From: JBCBJX01 sp964342855
Lineage (GTDB): Bacteria; Pseudomonadota; Alphaproteobacteria; Caulobacterales; Parvularculaceae
Length of the DNA stretch: 64,000 nt
Reading direction: 5' to 3'
Assembly: GCA_964342855.1 (NCBI GenBank)
Contig: CAYFIB010000004.1
Span: 1-64,000 of the forward strand
This document shows positions 53,538-64,000 of this stretch, in pieces. Below the pieces are notes generated by a model, which made no database searches, was not told the origin of the DNA, and was given only the letters and a program-made list of their open reading frames with translations. How positions within the stretch are numbered: position 1 is the stretch's first letter; each line of letters begins with the position of its first letter. The position numbers and the translations under genes are program-made.

Positions 53538-54557
53538 TCAGGCCGCTCGGTCGAGCAGCGTGCCGGAGGAGGTGCGCCGGAGCTGGCCTACCGCCTCGGC
53601 GTATCCGGCGGCCGCCTCAAAGGCGACGCGCGCGGTCGTCTCATCCGTCAGGCCTTCGTTGAGGCCGCCGGGTTCATCGGGCTCGCCGCCCGCGATGGCG
53701 CGTTCGCGCTCGGCGAGCTCGAGCGGCCCGACCGGACCGAGCTCGGGTTCGGCTCCTCGGTCGCCCGGCCGCGCTGCCTCGTCATTGGCGGCGACGGAGA
53801 TGTCCGGCGTCTCGCCGGGCTCTTCGGTTTCGCCGCTGAATTCAGCCTGACGCAGGGCGCGCGCCTCAGCCTGCGCCTGCGCGAGCTGCGCCTGCGCCGC
53901 CTGAGCGATGGCGCGGTCGGCGGAGGACGGCTCCGCGGGGGCCAGCGCCGCGCGGATAACAATCTGCATTTTCGTGATCGTCGCATCCGGGTCGCCGGGG
54001 ATGGCCGAGGTGTCGATCGGGACCTGACCGCCGATGGCGTAGCGCTTCCCGTCCGGGCCCTGCTGATAAGTGTAGGAGATCGCGCCGGCGTATTGCCCGG
54101 CGACGGCCTTGTGCGCCTGTTCATGTCGGCGGACTTCGGCGTCGCGGGCGCGCAATTCGTCGACGACGCGCTGTTCTTCCTCAGAAAGATCGTCGAGGCC
54201 GAAGCCGCTCTTCGGCTTGCCGTCGTCTGCTTCGGATGCCCGGTCGCTTTCTGTGTCGGGCGGTTCGGCCTCATCGTCCGCAGGCGGGTTCGCGGCCGCG
54301 GTGAGCGGAGATGTCTTTTCTGTCTCGGATGGGTTCGCCGTCGGCGGGACGTCCGGCTCCGCCGCTAGCGACTCGATGAAACTGCGCGCCGCCGACGCCT
54401 CGTCGCGGCGCGCGAAATCGACGGGGTTGCTCGCTTCGACGGGGGCGCGCTCTGGCGGGCGCACGGGATCGACCGGCTCTACAGGGTAGACCGTGACGCG
54501 CGGACCAAGACGCGCGAGAGGAGCGCTGGCTCCGAGAGCGGCGCTGACAGCCGTCAT
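53538..54557 (-). CDS. SprA-related putative metalloprotease catalytic domain protein
   Basis: A 339-residue protein. The conserved block starts at about residue 122 (LSEEEQRVVDELRARDAEVRRHEQAHKAVAGQYAG) with a zinc-protease motif H145-E-Q-A-H149, followed by YTYQQGPDGKRYAIGGQVPID and DATITKMQIVIRAALAPAEPS. This matches the SprA-related putative metalloprotease family. The amino-terminal 120 residues are Pro, Asp and Glu-rich and probably disordered, as is much of the Ala/Gln/Glu-rich carboxy part. There is no signal peptide. It lies between metZ and the divergent dcd. Substrate unknown; activity inferred only from the HExxH motif. Confidence 0.8.
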   Translation of the reverse strand: MTAVSAALGASAPLARLGPRVTVYPVEPVDPVRPPERAPVEASNPVDFARRDEASAARSFIESLAAEPDVPPTANPSETEKTSPLTAAANPPADDEAEPPDTESDRASEADDGKPKSGFGLDDLSEEEQRVVDELRARDAEVRRHEQAHKAVAGQYAGAISYTYQQGPDGKRYAIGGQVPIDTSAIPGDPDATITKMQIVIRAALAPAEPSSADRAIAQAAQAQLAQAQAEARALRQAEFSGETEEPGETPDISVAANDEAARPGDRGAEPELGPVGPLELAERERAIAGGEPDEPGGLNEGLTDETTARVAFEAAAGYAEAVGQLRRTSSGTLLDRAA

Positions 54558-54626
54558 GCGAGGAAATTTCCGCCGGATAGCCTTGGGAATCGCTAAACAA
54601 GATCGTTCAAATGCGAGGGATCTTTT

Positions 54627-55715
54627 ATGTCTGAAGGCGTTCTCACGACTTTGGGAATGGAGCGGCTGATCGACCAGGGCGCCGTGACGGCGCGCGGCGG
54701 CGTCGATCGCGCTCAGATCCAGCCTTCAAGTCTTGATCTGACGCTTGGCGCGCGCGCGCGACGTCTGCGCGCCTCGTTCCTTCCCGGATCGGGACGCACG
54801 GTCGAAGAGCGCCTGCAGGGCGGGCTCGCGCTGCATGAAATCGACCTCTCCCAAGGCGGCGTTCTGGAGCGCGGCTGCGTTTACCTCGTGGAGCTGCGCG
54901 AACGGCTCGCGCTGCCGGAAAACATCTCCGGCTTCGCGAACCCGAAAAGTTCGACCGGGCGCATCGACGTGTTCGTGCGGCTGGTGACGGATGGCGGCGT
55001 CGCCTTCGACGATGTGGCGGCTGGATATGACGGGCCGCTCTATCTGGAGATCAGCCCGCAGACGTTCTCGATCGTCGTTCGCGAGGGGTCCTCGCTCAAT
55101 CAGATCCGTTTCAGGTCGGGGCCGTCGCGGCTCTTGGATGCGGAGCTGGTCGCGCTTTCCGAAACCGAGCGGCTGGTAGATGGCGACGCGGACATCGCGG
55201 GCGGGGTCGCCGTCGGCGTCGATCTGAAAGGTGAGGGAGCAGGAGCGATCGTCGGCTGGCGCGCGCGGCGCCATTCCGCGCTGATCGATGTCGATCGCAT
55301 CGGCGCGCTCGACCCTTACGAGTTCTGGGAGCCGATCGCGGCGCCGGCGTCCGGCGCCATCATTCTTGATCCGGATGAGTTCTACATCCTCGCCTCGCAA
55401 CAGCTTCTGCGAATCCCGCCGTCGCATGCGGCGGAGATGGCGCCGTTCGATCCCCTGCTTGGCGAATTTCGCGCCCATTACGCCGGTTTCTTCGATCCCG
55501 GTTTCGGTTGCGAGGAAGCGGGCGCGCAACCGGCGAAGGCCGTTCTGGAGGTGCGCTCGCGCGAGGCCCCGTTCCTGTTGGAGCACGGACAGAACATCGC
55601 GCGTCTCGTTTTCGAGCGTCTCGCCGAACCGCCGCAACGGCTCTACGGCGCGCAGGTGAAGTCGAATTACCAGGGTCAGGGGCTGCGCCTCTCCAAGCAC
55701 TTCGCCGCTCTGTGA
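54627..55715 (+). CDS. dcd: 2'-deoxycytidine 5'-triphosphate deaminase, two-domain form
   Basis: Deaminates dCTP to dUTP for thymidylate synthesis. The 362-residue protein is about twice the E. coli Dcd length and matches the long alphaproteobacterial form with two tandem dUTPase-fold halves. The first half shows QIQPSSLDLTLGARARRL, SGFANPKSSTGRIDVFVRLVTDGG, YDGPLYLEISPQTFSIVVREGSSLNQIRF. The second half repeats the pattern with GAIILDPDEFYILASQQLLRIPPSHAAEM and a terminal QGQGLRLSKHF. The ATG at 54627 starts MSEGVLTT and has GAGGGATC upstream. It is divergent from the SprA-like gene. Confidence 0.92.
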   Translation: MSEGVLTTLGMERLIDQGAVTARGGVDRAQIQPSSLDLTLGARARRLRASFLPGSGRTVEERLQGGLALHEIDLSQGGVLERGCVYLVELRERLALPENISGFANPKSSTGRIDVFVRLVTDGGVAFDDVAAGYDGPLYLEISPQTFSIVVREGSSLNQIRFRSGPSRLLDAELVALSETERLVDGDADIAGGVAVGVDLKGEGAGAIVGWRARRHSALIDVDRIGALDPYEFWEPIAAPASGAIILDPDEFYILASQQLLRIPPSHAAEMAPFDPLLGEFRAHYAGFFDPGFGCEEAGAQPAKAVLEVRSREAPFLLEHGQNIARLVFERLAEPPQRLYGAQVKSNYQGQGLRLSKHFAAL

Positions 55716-55749
55716 GCCGCGGCTGCGCGTGATCGATTTCCCCAATCCT

Positions 55750-55766
55750 CGATATAGGAACTATCG
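55750..55766. promoter_or_regulatory. Dyad upstream of katG
   Basis: CGATA (55750-55754), seven bases, TATCG (55762-55766) forms a dyad with an inner ATAG-GAA-CTAT. It lies about 190 bases before the katG start, within the 242-base dcd-katG gap. It resembles half-sites of peroxide regulators but the spacing does not fit the OxyR consensus, so I do not assign a regulator. Confidence 0.35.
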
Positions 55767-55957
55767 GTTTCTCCTAACGTGCTCGGTCCGGTAGGGTCGA
55801 AACAGTTCAGAGCGGCGCTTCGGTAGGTGCGGTGCGGAGAAGTTTCCCATCTCATCCGTGCGAGGCGGTTTCCGCTGCACTGCAAAACGCCGTGACCGGC
55901 GGCTGTTGCGTATCGATCTCGGAATCGAAACAGCAAAAATCCTTAGGGAGTGACCTG

Positions 55958-58300
<2,343 letters not shown>

Positions 58301-58309
58301 GCGGCGGCG

Positions 58310-58347
58310 CCCGGGCGAGTGCTCCCCCGCTCGCCCGGGTTTCTTTT
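58310..58347. terminator. Rho-independent terminator between katG and the methyltransferase gene
   Basis: CCCGGGCGAG (58310-58319) pairs perfectly with CTCGCCCGGG (58330-58339) around a ten-base loop and is followed by TTTCTTTT. It lies between convergent genes; the stop codon of the minus-strand methyltransferase gene begins at its right edge (58346). Confidence 0.9.
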
Positions 58348-59041
58348 AATTGCGCTTAATACGGAATGCGACGAACAGGTTGTTCGCAGGCATCTCCACG
58401 ACGGTCTCGAGCGCGAAGCCGCGGGACGCTGCTTCCTCCTCGACCACGGTCAAATCCCGCACGCCCCAGTTAGGATCGCGCGTTTTGAGGCTTTCATCGA
58501 AGGACGCATTCGATGGCGCCGTGTGCTGACCGTCGCGCTTGAAGGGGCCGTAGAGGAATAGCTGGCCGCCTTCCGCGAGCAGGCGGGCGGCGCCGCCCAG
58601 AAGCCCGAGGCAGGCTTCCCAAGGCGCGATGTGGATCATGTTGACGGAGAGAAGCGCGTCGTACGGCGCGTCGTCGTCCGCCGCGCCCCAGCTTTCATCC
58701 GTTGTTCGCAAGTCCAATGGGGCGAGAATGTTCGCGCCGGGCGTCGCCGCCGCCCACGCGGCGATGGAAGCGCGGGATCGTTCGTCCGGGTCCGATGGCC
58801 GCCAGATGAGGCCGGGCGCCGCCGCCGCGATCGTCGCGGCGTGCTCCCCGGTGCCGGAGCCGACTTCCAGCACCCGCCCTTCACGGGGGCCGAGCTTCAG
58901 AAAGGTTTCGCAGATAACCGCTTTGTTGCGCCCGACGGAGGGGGAATGGAGCCGCCCGTCATCGGCTTCATCGCGCGCCTCAAGAGCCACGGATTTGCCG
59001 TCGGCCCCCTTGAGGTCCCTGTCCGGCGCAGGCCCGCTCAC
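58346..59041 (-). CDS. DUF938 family SAM-dependent methyltransferase
   Basis: A 231-residue class I methyltransferase of unknown substrate. Residues 35-70 have the DUF938 start (SPSVGRNKAVICETFLKLGP) and the SAM motif I VLEVGSGTGEHAATIA. Later blocks include LSVNMIHIAPWEACLGLLGGAARLLAEGG and FLYGPFKRDGQHTAPSNASFDESLKTRDPNWGVRD, specific to this family. The start is a GTG overlapping the radical SAM stop by four bases, so the two genes are translationally coupled and may modify the same substrate. Confidence 0.9.
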   Translation of the reverse strand: MSGPAPDRDLKGADGKSVALEARDEADDGRLHSPSVGRNKAVICETFLKLGPREGRVLEVGSGTGEHAATIAAAAPGLIWRPSDPDERSRASIAAWAAATPGANILAPLDLRTTDESWGAADDDAPYDALLSVNMIHIAPWEACLGLLGGAARLLAEGGQLFLYGPFKRDGQHTAPSNASFDESLKTRDPNWGVRDLTVVEEEAASRGFALETVVEMPANNLFVAFRIKRN

Positions 59042-59976
59042 GAGCAGCTGCCGCCGCCCAGAACGCAGAAGCGCGAGCAGTGCGGATGGTTGAGCGAAAC
59101 ATCTCTCGGGTCCGTCTTCAGGGACGGTCCGAAGTCAAATTCTTCCTCATAGGGAAGAAGCGTGCAGGCGGCGAGGGTGGCGCGCGCCGCGCCCTTGCGC
59201 TTCACCACCATGCGTGAGGAGGCGCACATCATCGCGTCCGGCGAAACGCTCAGGATGTCCCAGCAGGCGGTGGTGATCTCAGGCGTCGCTTTCTCCTCGT
59301 CCATTTCCGGGAAAAGCACGGTGCGCTCAACGTCCTCGGCGTTGAGGTCGAGCCCGACGGATTGGAAAAGTTTTGCGTAGCCTGAGCGCGCCTCGGCGTC
59401 GGTTTCGCCCCAGCAGGTGCGGCCCGCGACGTCCACGCGGAAGCCGTACTCCGCAAGCCAGCGCACGCCGTCGAGCGTCTTTTCAAACGCGCCCGGGCCG
59501 CGCTCGGCGTCGTGCAGATCAGCCGTGTGGTGATCGATCGAGATGCGCAGGGTGAGGAGGTCGCCGAATTCCGCTTTCAGCGCGAGAAGGCCGTCGCGCA
59601 CGCTCGGGCGCATCATCGGGCGCATGGCGTTGGTGAGGATGAGGGTGCGCAGGCCGCGTTCAAGGCAGAGCCGCGCCATGGCGATCATGTTCGGGTTGAG
59701 AAAGGGCTCGCCGCCGGTGAAGCCGATCTCTTCGGTCGGCTCGCCCAGTTCGGCGATCTCGTCGAGGAAGTGCGCGACATCAGACGGCTCAAGGTAGACG
59801 AGGCGGTCGTTCGTGGGCGAACTTTCAATATAGCAGTTCGCGCACTCGATATTGCAGAGCGTGCCGGTGTTGAACCAAAGCGTCTTCAGCCCGGTCAGCC
59901 CCACGCGCGCCCGCGTCTCGCCCTTGGCGGTGACGTCCGGGTCGGTGAACGGCGCGGGTTTGGTCTCGTAGGCCAT
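59038..59976 (-). CDS. Radical SAM protein with cysteine-rich carboxy end
   Basis: A 312-residue radical SAM enzyme, substrate unknown. The cluster-binding motif is C41-x3-C45-x2-C48 in GTLCNIECANCYIES, followed by EIGFTGGEPFLNPNMI, LRTLILTNAMRPMMR and SIDHHTADLHD. The carboxy end has several Cys (SACTLLP-type AACTLLP, then HPHCSRFCVLGGGSC), which could hold an auxiliary cluster, as in SPASM-like proteins. I start at ATG 59976; ATG 59994 would add six residues, and neither has a strong ribosome site. It is coupled to the DUF938 methyltransferase, and 149 bases separate it from tRNA-Gly. Confidence 0.87.
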   Translation of the reverse strand: MAYETKPAPFTDPDVTAKGETRARVGLTGLKTLWFNTGTLCNIECANCYIESSPTNDRLVYLEPSDVAHFLDEIAELGEPTEEIGFTGGEPFLNPNMIAMARLCLERGLRTLILTNAMRPMMRPSVRDGLLALKAEFGDLLTLRISIDHHTADLHDAERGPGAFEKTLDGVRWLAEYGFRVDVAGRTCWGETDAEARSGYAKLFQSVGLDLNAEDVERTVLFPEMDEEKATPEITTACWDILSVSPDAMMCASSRMVVKRKGAARATLAACTLLPYEEEFDFGPSLKTDPRDVSLNHPHCSRFCVLGGGSCS

Positions 59977-60125
59977 GGGGTCTGTCGCTCGCATATTTAA
60001 GGCGGCACATTCGCGCCGTGGAGCGCCCGGCTCAAGCCGTTCCACGCGATGCTGACGTCCTCGTGAGCATGAGTTAGAACGCATCTCGACAGCGGCGAGC
60101 GCGGGCGCCATTCTCCGTCGCTTCC

Positions 60126-60199
60126 GCGGGTATGATGTAATGGTAGCCTGTCAGCTTCCCAAGCTGAACGCGCGAGTTCGATTCTCGCTACCCGCTCCA
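60126..60199 (+). tRNA. tRNA-Gly (anticodon CCC)
   Basis: The acceptor stem GCGGGTA pairs with TACCCGC at the 3' end, and CCA is encoded. The anticodon stem TCAGC/GCTGA encloses the loop TTCCCAA, so the anticodon CCC reads GGG. The T-arm contains GTTCGATTC. The total length is 74 bases including CCA. It stands alone between the radical SAM gene and the convergent spoVR. Confidence 0.95.
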
Positions 60200-60210
60200 G
60201 CCGCCGCCGC

Positions 60211-61707
60211 TCAGGCCTCGGCTTCCGACAACTCCACCTCATGGCCCCAGAGGGCCTGCACGTAGCCGAGCACGTCCTCTTTCGTGTCCTCCGCCAGCGG
60301 CGCGCCGCCGAAGGCGTTGTGGGCGAGGTGGAGGACGCGGTCGCCCGCGAGATCGGCTTTCGTCACCTGAATGTTCGGTTCTCTGAGGCCGATATCGTAC
60401 ATGCCGGCGAGGCGTTCGCGTAAGTCGCGGAAGCCGCGCTCATTGTGGATCGCCGCGACGTCGTAATGGTTCGAGGCGCCGTCATCGGCGAGGGCGAAGA
60501 AGTGGAAATCGCGCATCACCGTCGGCGAGAGATACTGGCGGATGAAGCTCTCATCGCGGAAGTTCGCCCAGGCGTCTTTCAGAACGCCGCGCCAGTCGCC
60601 GGAGCCCGCGATGTCCGGGAACCATTCGCGGTCTTCCTCCTTCGGCTCGGTGCAGATACGGACGATGTCCTGCATCATGGCGAAGCCCAGCGCATACGGA
60701 TTGATGCCCGAATAGCGCTGGTCGTCGAAATCTGGCTGGAAGACCACCGATGAGTGGGAGTGCAGGAACTCCATGATCGCGCCGTCGGAGATCTGACCCT
60801 TACGGTGCAGTTCGTTCATGATGTAGTGGTGCACGAAAGTCGCGCAGCCCTCGTTCATCACTTTCGTCTGCTTCTGCGGATAGAAATACTGCGAGATGTT
60901 GCGCACGATGCGGAGGAGTTCGCGCTGCCACGGCCGCAGGGTCGGCGAAACTTTCTCCAGGAAATAGAGAAGGTTCTCTTCCGGCAGCTGGATGTCGCGG
61001 ATCTCGATTTCGCGCTCTTCTTTATCTTCGTCGCTTTCCTCCGCCTGCGGCAGGGTGCGCCAGAGATCGTTGAACGTCTCTTCCTGGTGTTTCACGCGGG
61101 CGCGCAGGCGCGCGAGGCGCTCCTGTTCGGACTGGCGGGGTTTGCGCGGGTAGCGGAAGACGCCCTGATCCATCAGCGCGTGGGCGGCGTCGAGCACGGC
61201 CTCCACGGCGCCGTGGCCATATTCGTCCTCGCAGCGGCCGATATATTTCTTCGCGAAGTCGAGATAGTTGAGGATGGAGCCCGCGTCCGTCCACTGACGG
61301 AAGAGATAGTTGTTCTTGAAGAAGTGGTTATGGCCGAAGCAGGCGTGCGCCATGACGAGCGTCTGCATCGTCATGGTGTTCTCTTCCATCAGATAGGAGA
61401 TGCACGGATCGGAGTTGATGACGATCTCGTAGGCGAGGCCGGAATAGCCCTTGCGATACATGGTTTCGTCACGCGCGAAGTGCTTGCCGAAGGACCAGTG
61501 CCGGTACATGAGCGGCATGCCGTGGCTGGAATAGGCGTCCAGCATCTGCTCTGAGGAGATGATCTCGATCTGGTTTTTATAGATGTCGAGCCCGAGATCG
61601 GCGAACGCCACCTCCGCGCAGGCTTCATAGGCCGCATCCAGACGATCGAACGTCCACTCGGCATCGTCGTAGAGGAGGGGAAGGGCGGTTTCGGATGCGG
61701 CGCTCAT
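60211..61707 (-). CDS. SpoVR family protein (YcgB-like)
   Basis: A 498-residue cytoplasmic protein of the SpoVR/YcgB family, usually encoded with PrkA and YeaH; its biochemical role is unresolved. Landmarks are YKNQIEIISSEQMLDAYSSHGMPLMYRHWSFGKHFA, LAYEIVINSDPCISYLMEENTM, HACFGHNHFFKNNYLFRQWTDA and KQTKVMNEGCATFVHHYIMNEL with a HxxHH-like cluster. The family is found in operons induced by starvation in enteric bacteria. Its start overlaps by four bases the stop of the small upstream gene. It is the last gene of the prkA-yeaH-small gene-spoVR unit. Confidence 0.95.
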   Translation of the reverse strand: MSAASETALPLLYDDAEWTFDRLDAAYEACAEVAFADLGLDIYKNQIEIISSEQMLDAYSSHGMPLMYRHWSFGKHFARDETMYRKGYSGLAYEIVINSDPCISYLMEENTMTMQTLVMAHACFGHNHFFKNNYLFRQWTDAGSILNYLDFAKKYIGRCEDEYGHGAVEAVLDAAHALMDQGVFRYPRKPRQSEQERLARLRARVKHQEETFNDLWRTLPQAEESDEDKEEREIEIRDIQLPEENLLYFLEKVSPTLRPWQRELLRIVRNISQYFYPQKQTKVMNEGCATFVHHYIMNELHRKGQISDGAIMEFLHSHSSVVFQPDFDDQRYSGINPYALGFAMMQDIVRICTEPKEEDREWFPDIAGSGDWRGVLKDAWANFRDESFIRQYLSPTVMRDFHFFALADDGASNHYDVAAIHNERGFRDLRERLAGMYDIGLREPNIQVTKADLAGDRVLHLAHNAFGGAPLAEDTKEDVLGYVQALWGHEVELSEAEA

Positions 61708-62045
61708 TTGGATCGACTTTCTATTATGCTCTCGAGCGCAGTCTTCATGAGTTCAAATGTCTTTCTTTGATTTTTCCCTGCAAGGCAATCTGAGCTGGTA
61801 AGCTTCCAAGCGCGCTTCAAGTCGCCGCCGGACAGGTCCGCCCCCAGCAACTCAACGATCAGTTCTAGGATTTCAACATCCAACGGCGCTCCGACATCCG
61901 TAAACAATTTTTTGAAAGCACTTATATGGTCAGTATCATCCCACCTTCGCTTTTCTTCAAATTCCAGTTGCCAAGATTGATGAAAGCGTTCGCCAAGAGC
62001 GAGCCACGCTTCGGGTGTCGGCGATTTGAGCGCCCGGGGCGTCAC
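61704..62045 (-). CDS. Small protein wedged between yeaH-like and spoVR-like genes
   Basis: A 113-residue protein I do not recognise. It starts from GTG overlapping the stop of the DUF444 gene by four bases and its stop overlaps the spoVR start by four, so it is tightly coupled on both sides. The product is helical and charged, with SPTPEAWLALGERFHQSWQLEFEEKRRW near the start. A later part (about residues 40-110) is richer in Lys, Ser and Leu, with one Cys. The coding sequence looks less GC-rich than its neighbours over 61730-61990. No signal peptide or membrane helix. Function probably tied to the PrkA system. Confidence 0.75.
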   Translation of the reverse strand: MTPRALKSPTPEAWLALGERFHQSWQLEFEEKRRWDDTDHISAFKKLFTDVGAPLDVEILELIVELLGADLSGGDLKRAWKLTSSDCLAGKNQRKTFELMKTALESIIESRSK

Positions 62046-63358
62046 GCGGCCTCCTTCCGGTCCCGCGCGAAAAGCTCGCGGAAGACCGGGAAGATGTCCG
62101 CTGGCGTTGCGATGCGGGTCTGGGCGAAGTGGGAGGCCTGCGGCGCGAAGGCGCGGTAGGCGCGCCAGAGTTCAGCGCCTGAGTCCGCGTCCGAAAACAC
62201 CTCCAGCTCGCGCTCATCGAGGATTTCGATATAGGCGTAGTACTGAACGATGGGCATGACGGCGTCGCCGAGCAGCTCCACGCACCGGCGCGCGTCGCCG
62301 GACTGAGTGTAGCCGTCCGAGGCCTGCGCCACGTAGATGTTCCACTCATTGGTCGGGAAGCGCTCTTTCTGCACCTCCAGCATCTTCTCGATGGCGGTGG
62401 AGACGATGGTGCCGCCGGACTGGCGCGAATAGAAGAACGTCTCCTCGTCCACTTCCTCCGCATGGTGCGTATGGCGGATGAAGACGACGGCGACCTTGTC
62501 GTAGCGCCGCTTCAGGAAGAGGTGGAGCAGCATGTAGAAGCGCTTGGCGAGGTCCTTCTCGCGCTCGCCCATGGAGCCCGAGACGTCCATGAGGCAGAAC
62601 ATGACGGCGGCGGAGGTTTCGACGGGCGCGGGCTCGAACGCGTTATACCGGACGTCCAGCGGATCGATGAACGGCGCCCAGCGGCGGCGGGCCTCCAGCT
62701 CCTCCAGCTTTGAAAGGACCGCCTTCTTCTCGGCGATCTCCTCTTCGCTCGGCGCGGCGATCGCCTCCAGCGCGAACAGGCGCTCTTTCAACTCGTGGAT
62801 CTCCTTGCCGGAAGGGCGCTTCAGGGCGAGGCGCCGGCCATGGGCGTTCTTCATGGTCCGGACGAGATTGAGGTTCGTCGGCGAACCGACCGAGGTGATG
62901 CCGGAGCGTTTGTATTTGTACGACTTGATTTCCTTGAGGCTCGTTTTCACGAGGTTCGGCAGCTCAAGGTCTTCGAAGAAGATGTCGAGGAACTCGTCCT
63001 GGCTGAGGGTGAACTGGAAACTATCCTCCATGTCCCCCGAATCCGACGCTTTCTTGCCGGAGCCCGAGCCGCCGCCGGAGCGGGGCTTGCGGATCTTGTC
63101 GCCCTCGGAAAACTCCTTGTTTCCCGGATGCACGTGGGAGTGCTGACCTTTCTTGCCGTCGATGCGGAAGCGCGGCTCCTTGGTCGACTTCGAGGGGATG
63201 GTGATGGAGCCGCCCTTGTCGAGATCGGTCACGGACCGCTCGCGCAGGGACTTCGACACCGCCTCTTTGATCTGCGCGCGGGCGCGCTTCAGGAACCGCT
63301 GGCGATTGCCCAGCGACTTCCCCTTGGGGTTCAGGCGTCTGTCGATGAAGTGGCTCAT
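62042..63358 (-). CDS. YeaH/YhbH family protein (DUF444)
   Basis: A 438-residue cytoplasmic protein of the DUF444 family, the standard partner of PrkA and SpoVR. The amino terminus FIDRRLNPKGKSLGNRQRFLKRARAQIKEAV is diagnostic, followed by a basic stretch and a Gly/Ser-rich linker (about residues 90-110). The carboxy-terminal half resembles a von Willebrand A domain, with VMFCLMDVSGSMGEREKDLAKRF (MIDAS-type DxSGS) and HHAEEVDEETFFYSRQSGGTIVS. It follows prkA by 61 bases and overlaps the small downstream gene. Confidence 0.94.
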   Translation of the reverse strand: MSHFIDRRLNPKGKSLGNRQRFLKRARAQIKEAVSKSLRERSVTDLDKGGSITIPSKSTKEPRFRIDGKKGQHSHVHPGNKEFSEGDKIRKPRSGGGSGSGKKASDSGDMEDSFQFTLSQDEFLDIFFEDLELPNLVKTSLKEIKSYKYKRSGITSVGSPTNLNLVRTMKNAHGRRLALKRPSGKEIHELKERLFALEAIAAPSEEEIAEKKAVLSKLEELEARRRWAPFIDPLDVRYNAFEPAPVETSAAVMFCLMDVSGSMGEREKDLAKRFYMLLHLFLKRRYDKVAVVFIRHTHHAEEVDEETFFYSRQSGGTIVSTAIEKMLEVQKERFPTNEWNIYVAQASDGYTQSGDARRCVELLGDAVMPIVQYYAYIEILDERELEVFSDADSGAELWRAYRAFAPQASHFAQTRIATPADIFPVFRELFARDRKEAA

Positions 63359-63419
63359 GGGGCTCCTTCAGGGGCCAAGACGGTCGGCCATCGCGCGGCC
63401 GACCGCAAGGGCGCTAGGC

Positions 63420-64000
63420 TCAACCAGCCTTGTTCACCCGCATGTACCATTCGACCAGGCGGCGGACCTGACGGCGCGTGTAGCCGCGGTCGAGCATGCG
63501 GTCGACGAAGTCATCGTGCTTCTTCTCGGTCTCGGTGTCCTTCTTGGAGTCGAAGGAGATGACCGGGAGAAGGTCTTCGACCTGGGAGAACATCCGCTTC
63601 TCGATGACCGAGCGGAGCTTCTCATAGGACGTCCACGACGGATTGCGACCGGAATTGGCGGCGCGGGCGCGCAGGGCGAACTTCACGACCTCATTGCGGA
63701 AGTCCTTCGGGTTCGCGATGCCCGCCGGCTTCTCAATCTTGGAGAGCTCGCCGTCGAGGGTCGCGCGGTCCAGAAGCTGGCCGGTGTCCGGGTCCTTGAA
63801 GTCCTGATCCTCGATCCACGCGTCGGCGTAGGCGAGATAGCGATCGAACAGGTTCTGTCCGTATTCGCCATAGCTCTCCAGATACGCTTTCTGGATCTCC
63901 TTGCCGATGAACTCGGCGTAGCGCGGCGACAGCTCGGACTTGATGAAGTCGAGATACTGTTTCTCGGTTTCATCCGGATACTGCTCGCGCTTGATGGCGT
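63420..64000 (-). CDS. prkA: PrkA serine protein kinase, carboxy-terminal part (cut by window edge)
   Basis: The last about 190 residues of a PrkA-type protein; the amino-terminal AAA+/kinase part lies beyond base 64000. The visible frame is open to the edge and reads REQYPDETEKQYLDFIKSELS, YGEYGQNLFDRYLAYADAWIED and DFRNEVVKFALRARAANSGRNP. It ends with a region containing SYEKLRSVIEKRMFSQVEDLLPVISF and VDRMLDRGYTRRQVRRLVEW. These are close to the carboxy domain of PrkA (YeaG) proteins. It leads the prkA-yeaH-small gene-spoVR operon. A shorter frame starting at 63686 is an internal start and is not the gene. Confidence 0.93.
   Translation of the reverse strand, partial: AIKREQYPDETEKQYLDFIKSELSPRYAEFIGKEIQKAYLESYGEYGQNLFDRYLAYADAWIEDQDFKDPDTGQLLDRATLDGELSKIEKPAGIANPKDFRNEVVKFALRARAANSGRNPSWTSYEKLRSVIEKRMFSQVEDLLPVISFDSKKDTETEKKHDDFVDRMLDRGYTRRQVRRLVEWYMRVNKAG

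Noticed and set aside
52176..54368. A 730-residue plus-strand open frame
   Set aside because: Antisense to metZ and the SprA-like gene; Arg/Gly/Val-rich mirror sequence without motifs.

Overview
This is a GC-rich, gene-dense chromosomal window from an alphaproteobacterium. The evidence is GcrA (with a CcrM-type GANTC site in its promoter), a FYDLN-acid protein next to aroA and tRNA-Ala, a long two-domain dCTP deaminase, DUF2794, metZ-type methionine synthesis with a SAM-II-like leader, and the prkA-yeaH-spoVR set. A Caulobacterales or Parvularculales relative is my inference. I see no prophage, insertion sequence, CRISPR array or plasmid gene; almost everything is chromosomal core or lineage-typical accessory content.

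Layout. 1-6250: tRNA-Ala (cut by the window edge), FYDLN protein, aroA, a small membrane protein, cmk, rpsA, mutM, rpsT. 6256-13026: dnaA, dnaN, recF and gyrB behind a long AT-richer leader. 13100-22400: a sorting-signal surface protein, a TetR regulator with twin operators facing an AhpD-like protein, an MFS exporter, bioB, an AEC carrier, a serine hydrolase, DUF2794 and a TPR protein. 22475-30100: a hybrid histidine kinase, an aberrant PEP-carboxylase-like protein coupled to a HIT protein, and a POT peptide transporter. 30112-34133 (minus): the rpmH-rnpA-yidC-engB cluster plus xerC, with a large inverted repeat between engB and xerC.

34345-41700 holds the most intriguing accessory block. 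One tightly coupled operon has a secreted DUF547 protein, a TVP38/DedA-like membrane protein, a dithiol FAD reductase and a histidine kinase. It meets an OmpR/EnvZ-type pair that diverges from a secreted four-EF-hand protein. 41827-44978: phoR-phoU-phoB with Pho-box-like sites but no pst genes. 45009-51745: gcrA, an ABC-2 permease overlapping hslO, a putative lipoprotein, trkH, a membrane-anchored AraC regulator whose coding sequence switches to low GC, and a small lipoprotein.

51757-64000: apaG-metZ behind a structured leader, a SprA-like metalloprotease, dcd, a KatG catalase-peroxidase carrying a lipoprotein signal, a methyltransferase/radical SAM pair, tRNA-Gly(CCC), and the prkA-yeaH-spoVR operon with an extra 113-residue protein wedged between yeaH and spoVR. 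prkA runs off the right edge. The most promising leads are the DUF547/TVP38/FAD-reductase/kinase operon, the metZ leader RNA, the altered PEP carboxylase and the lipoprotein KatG.
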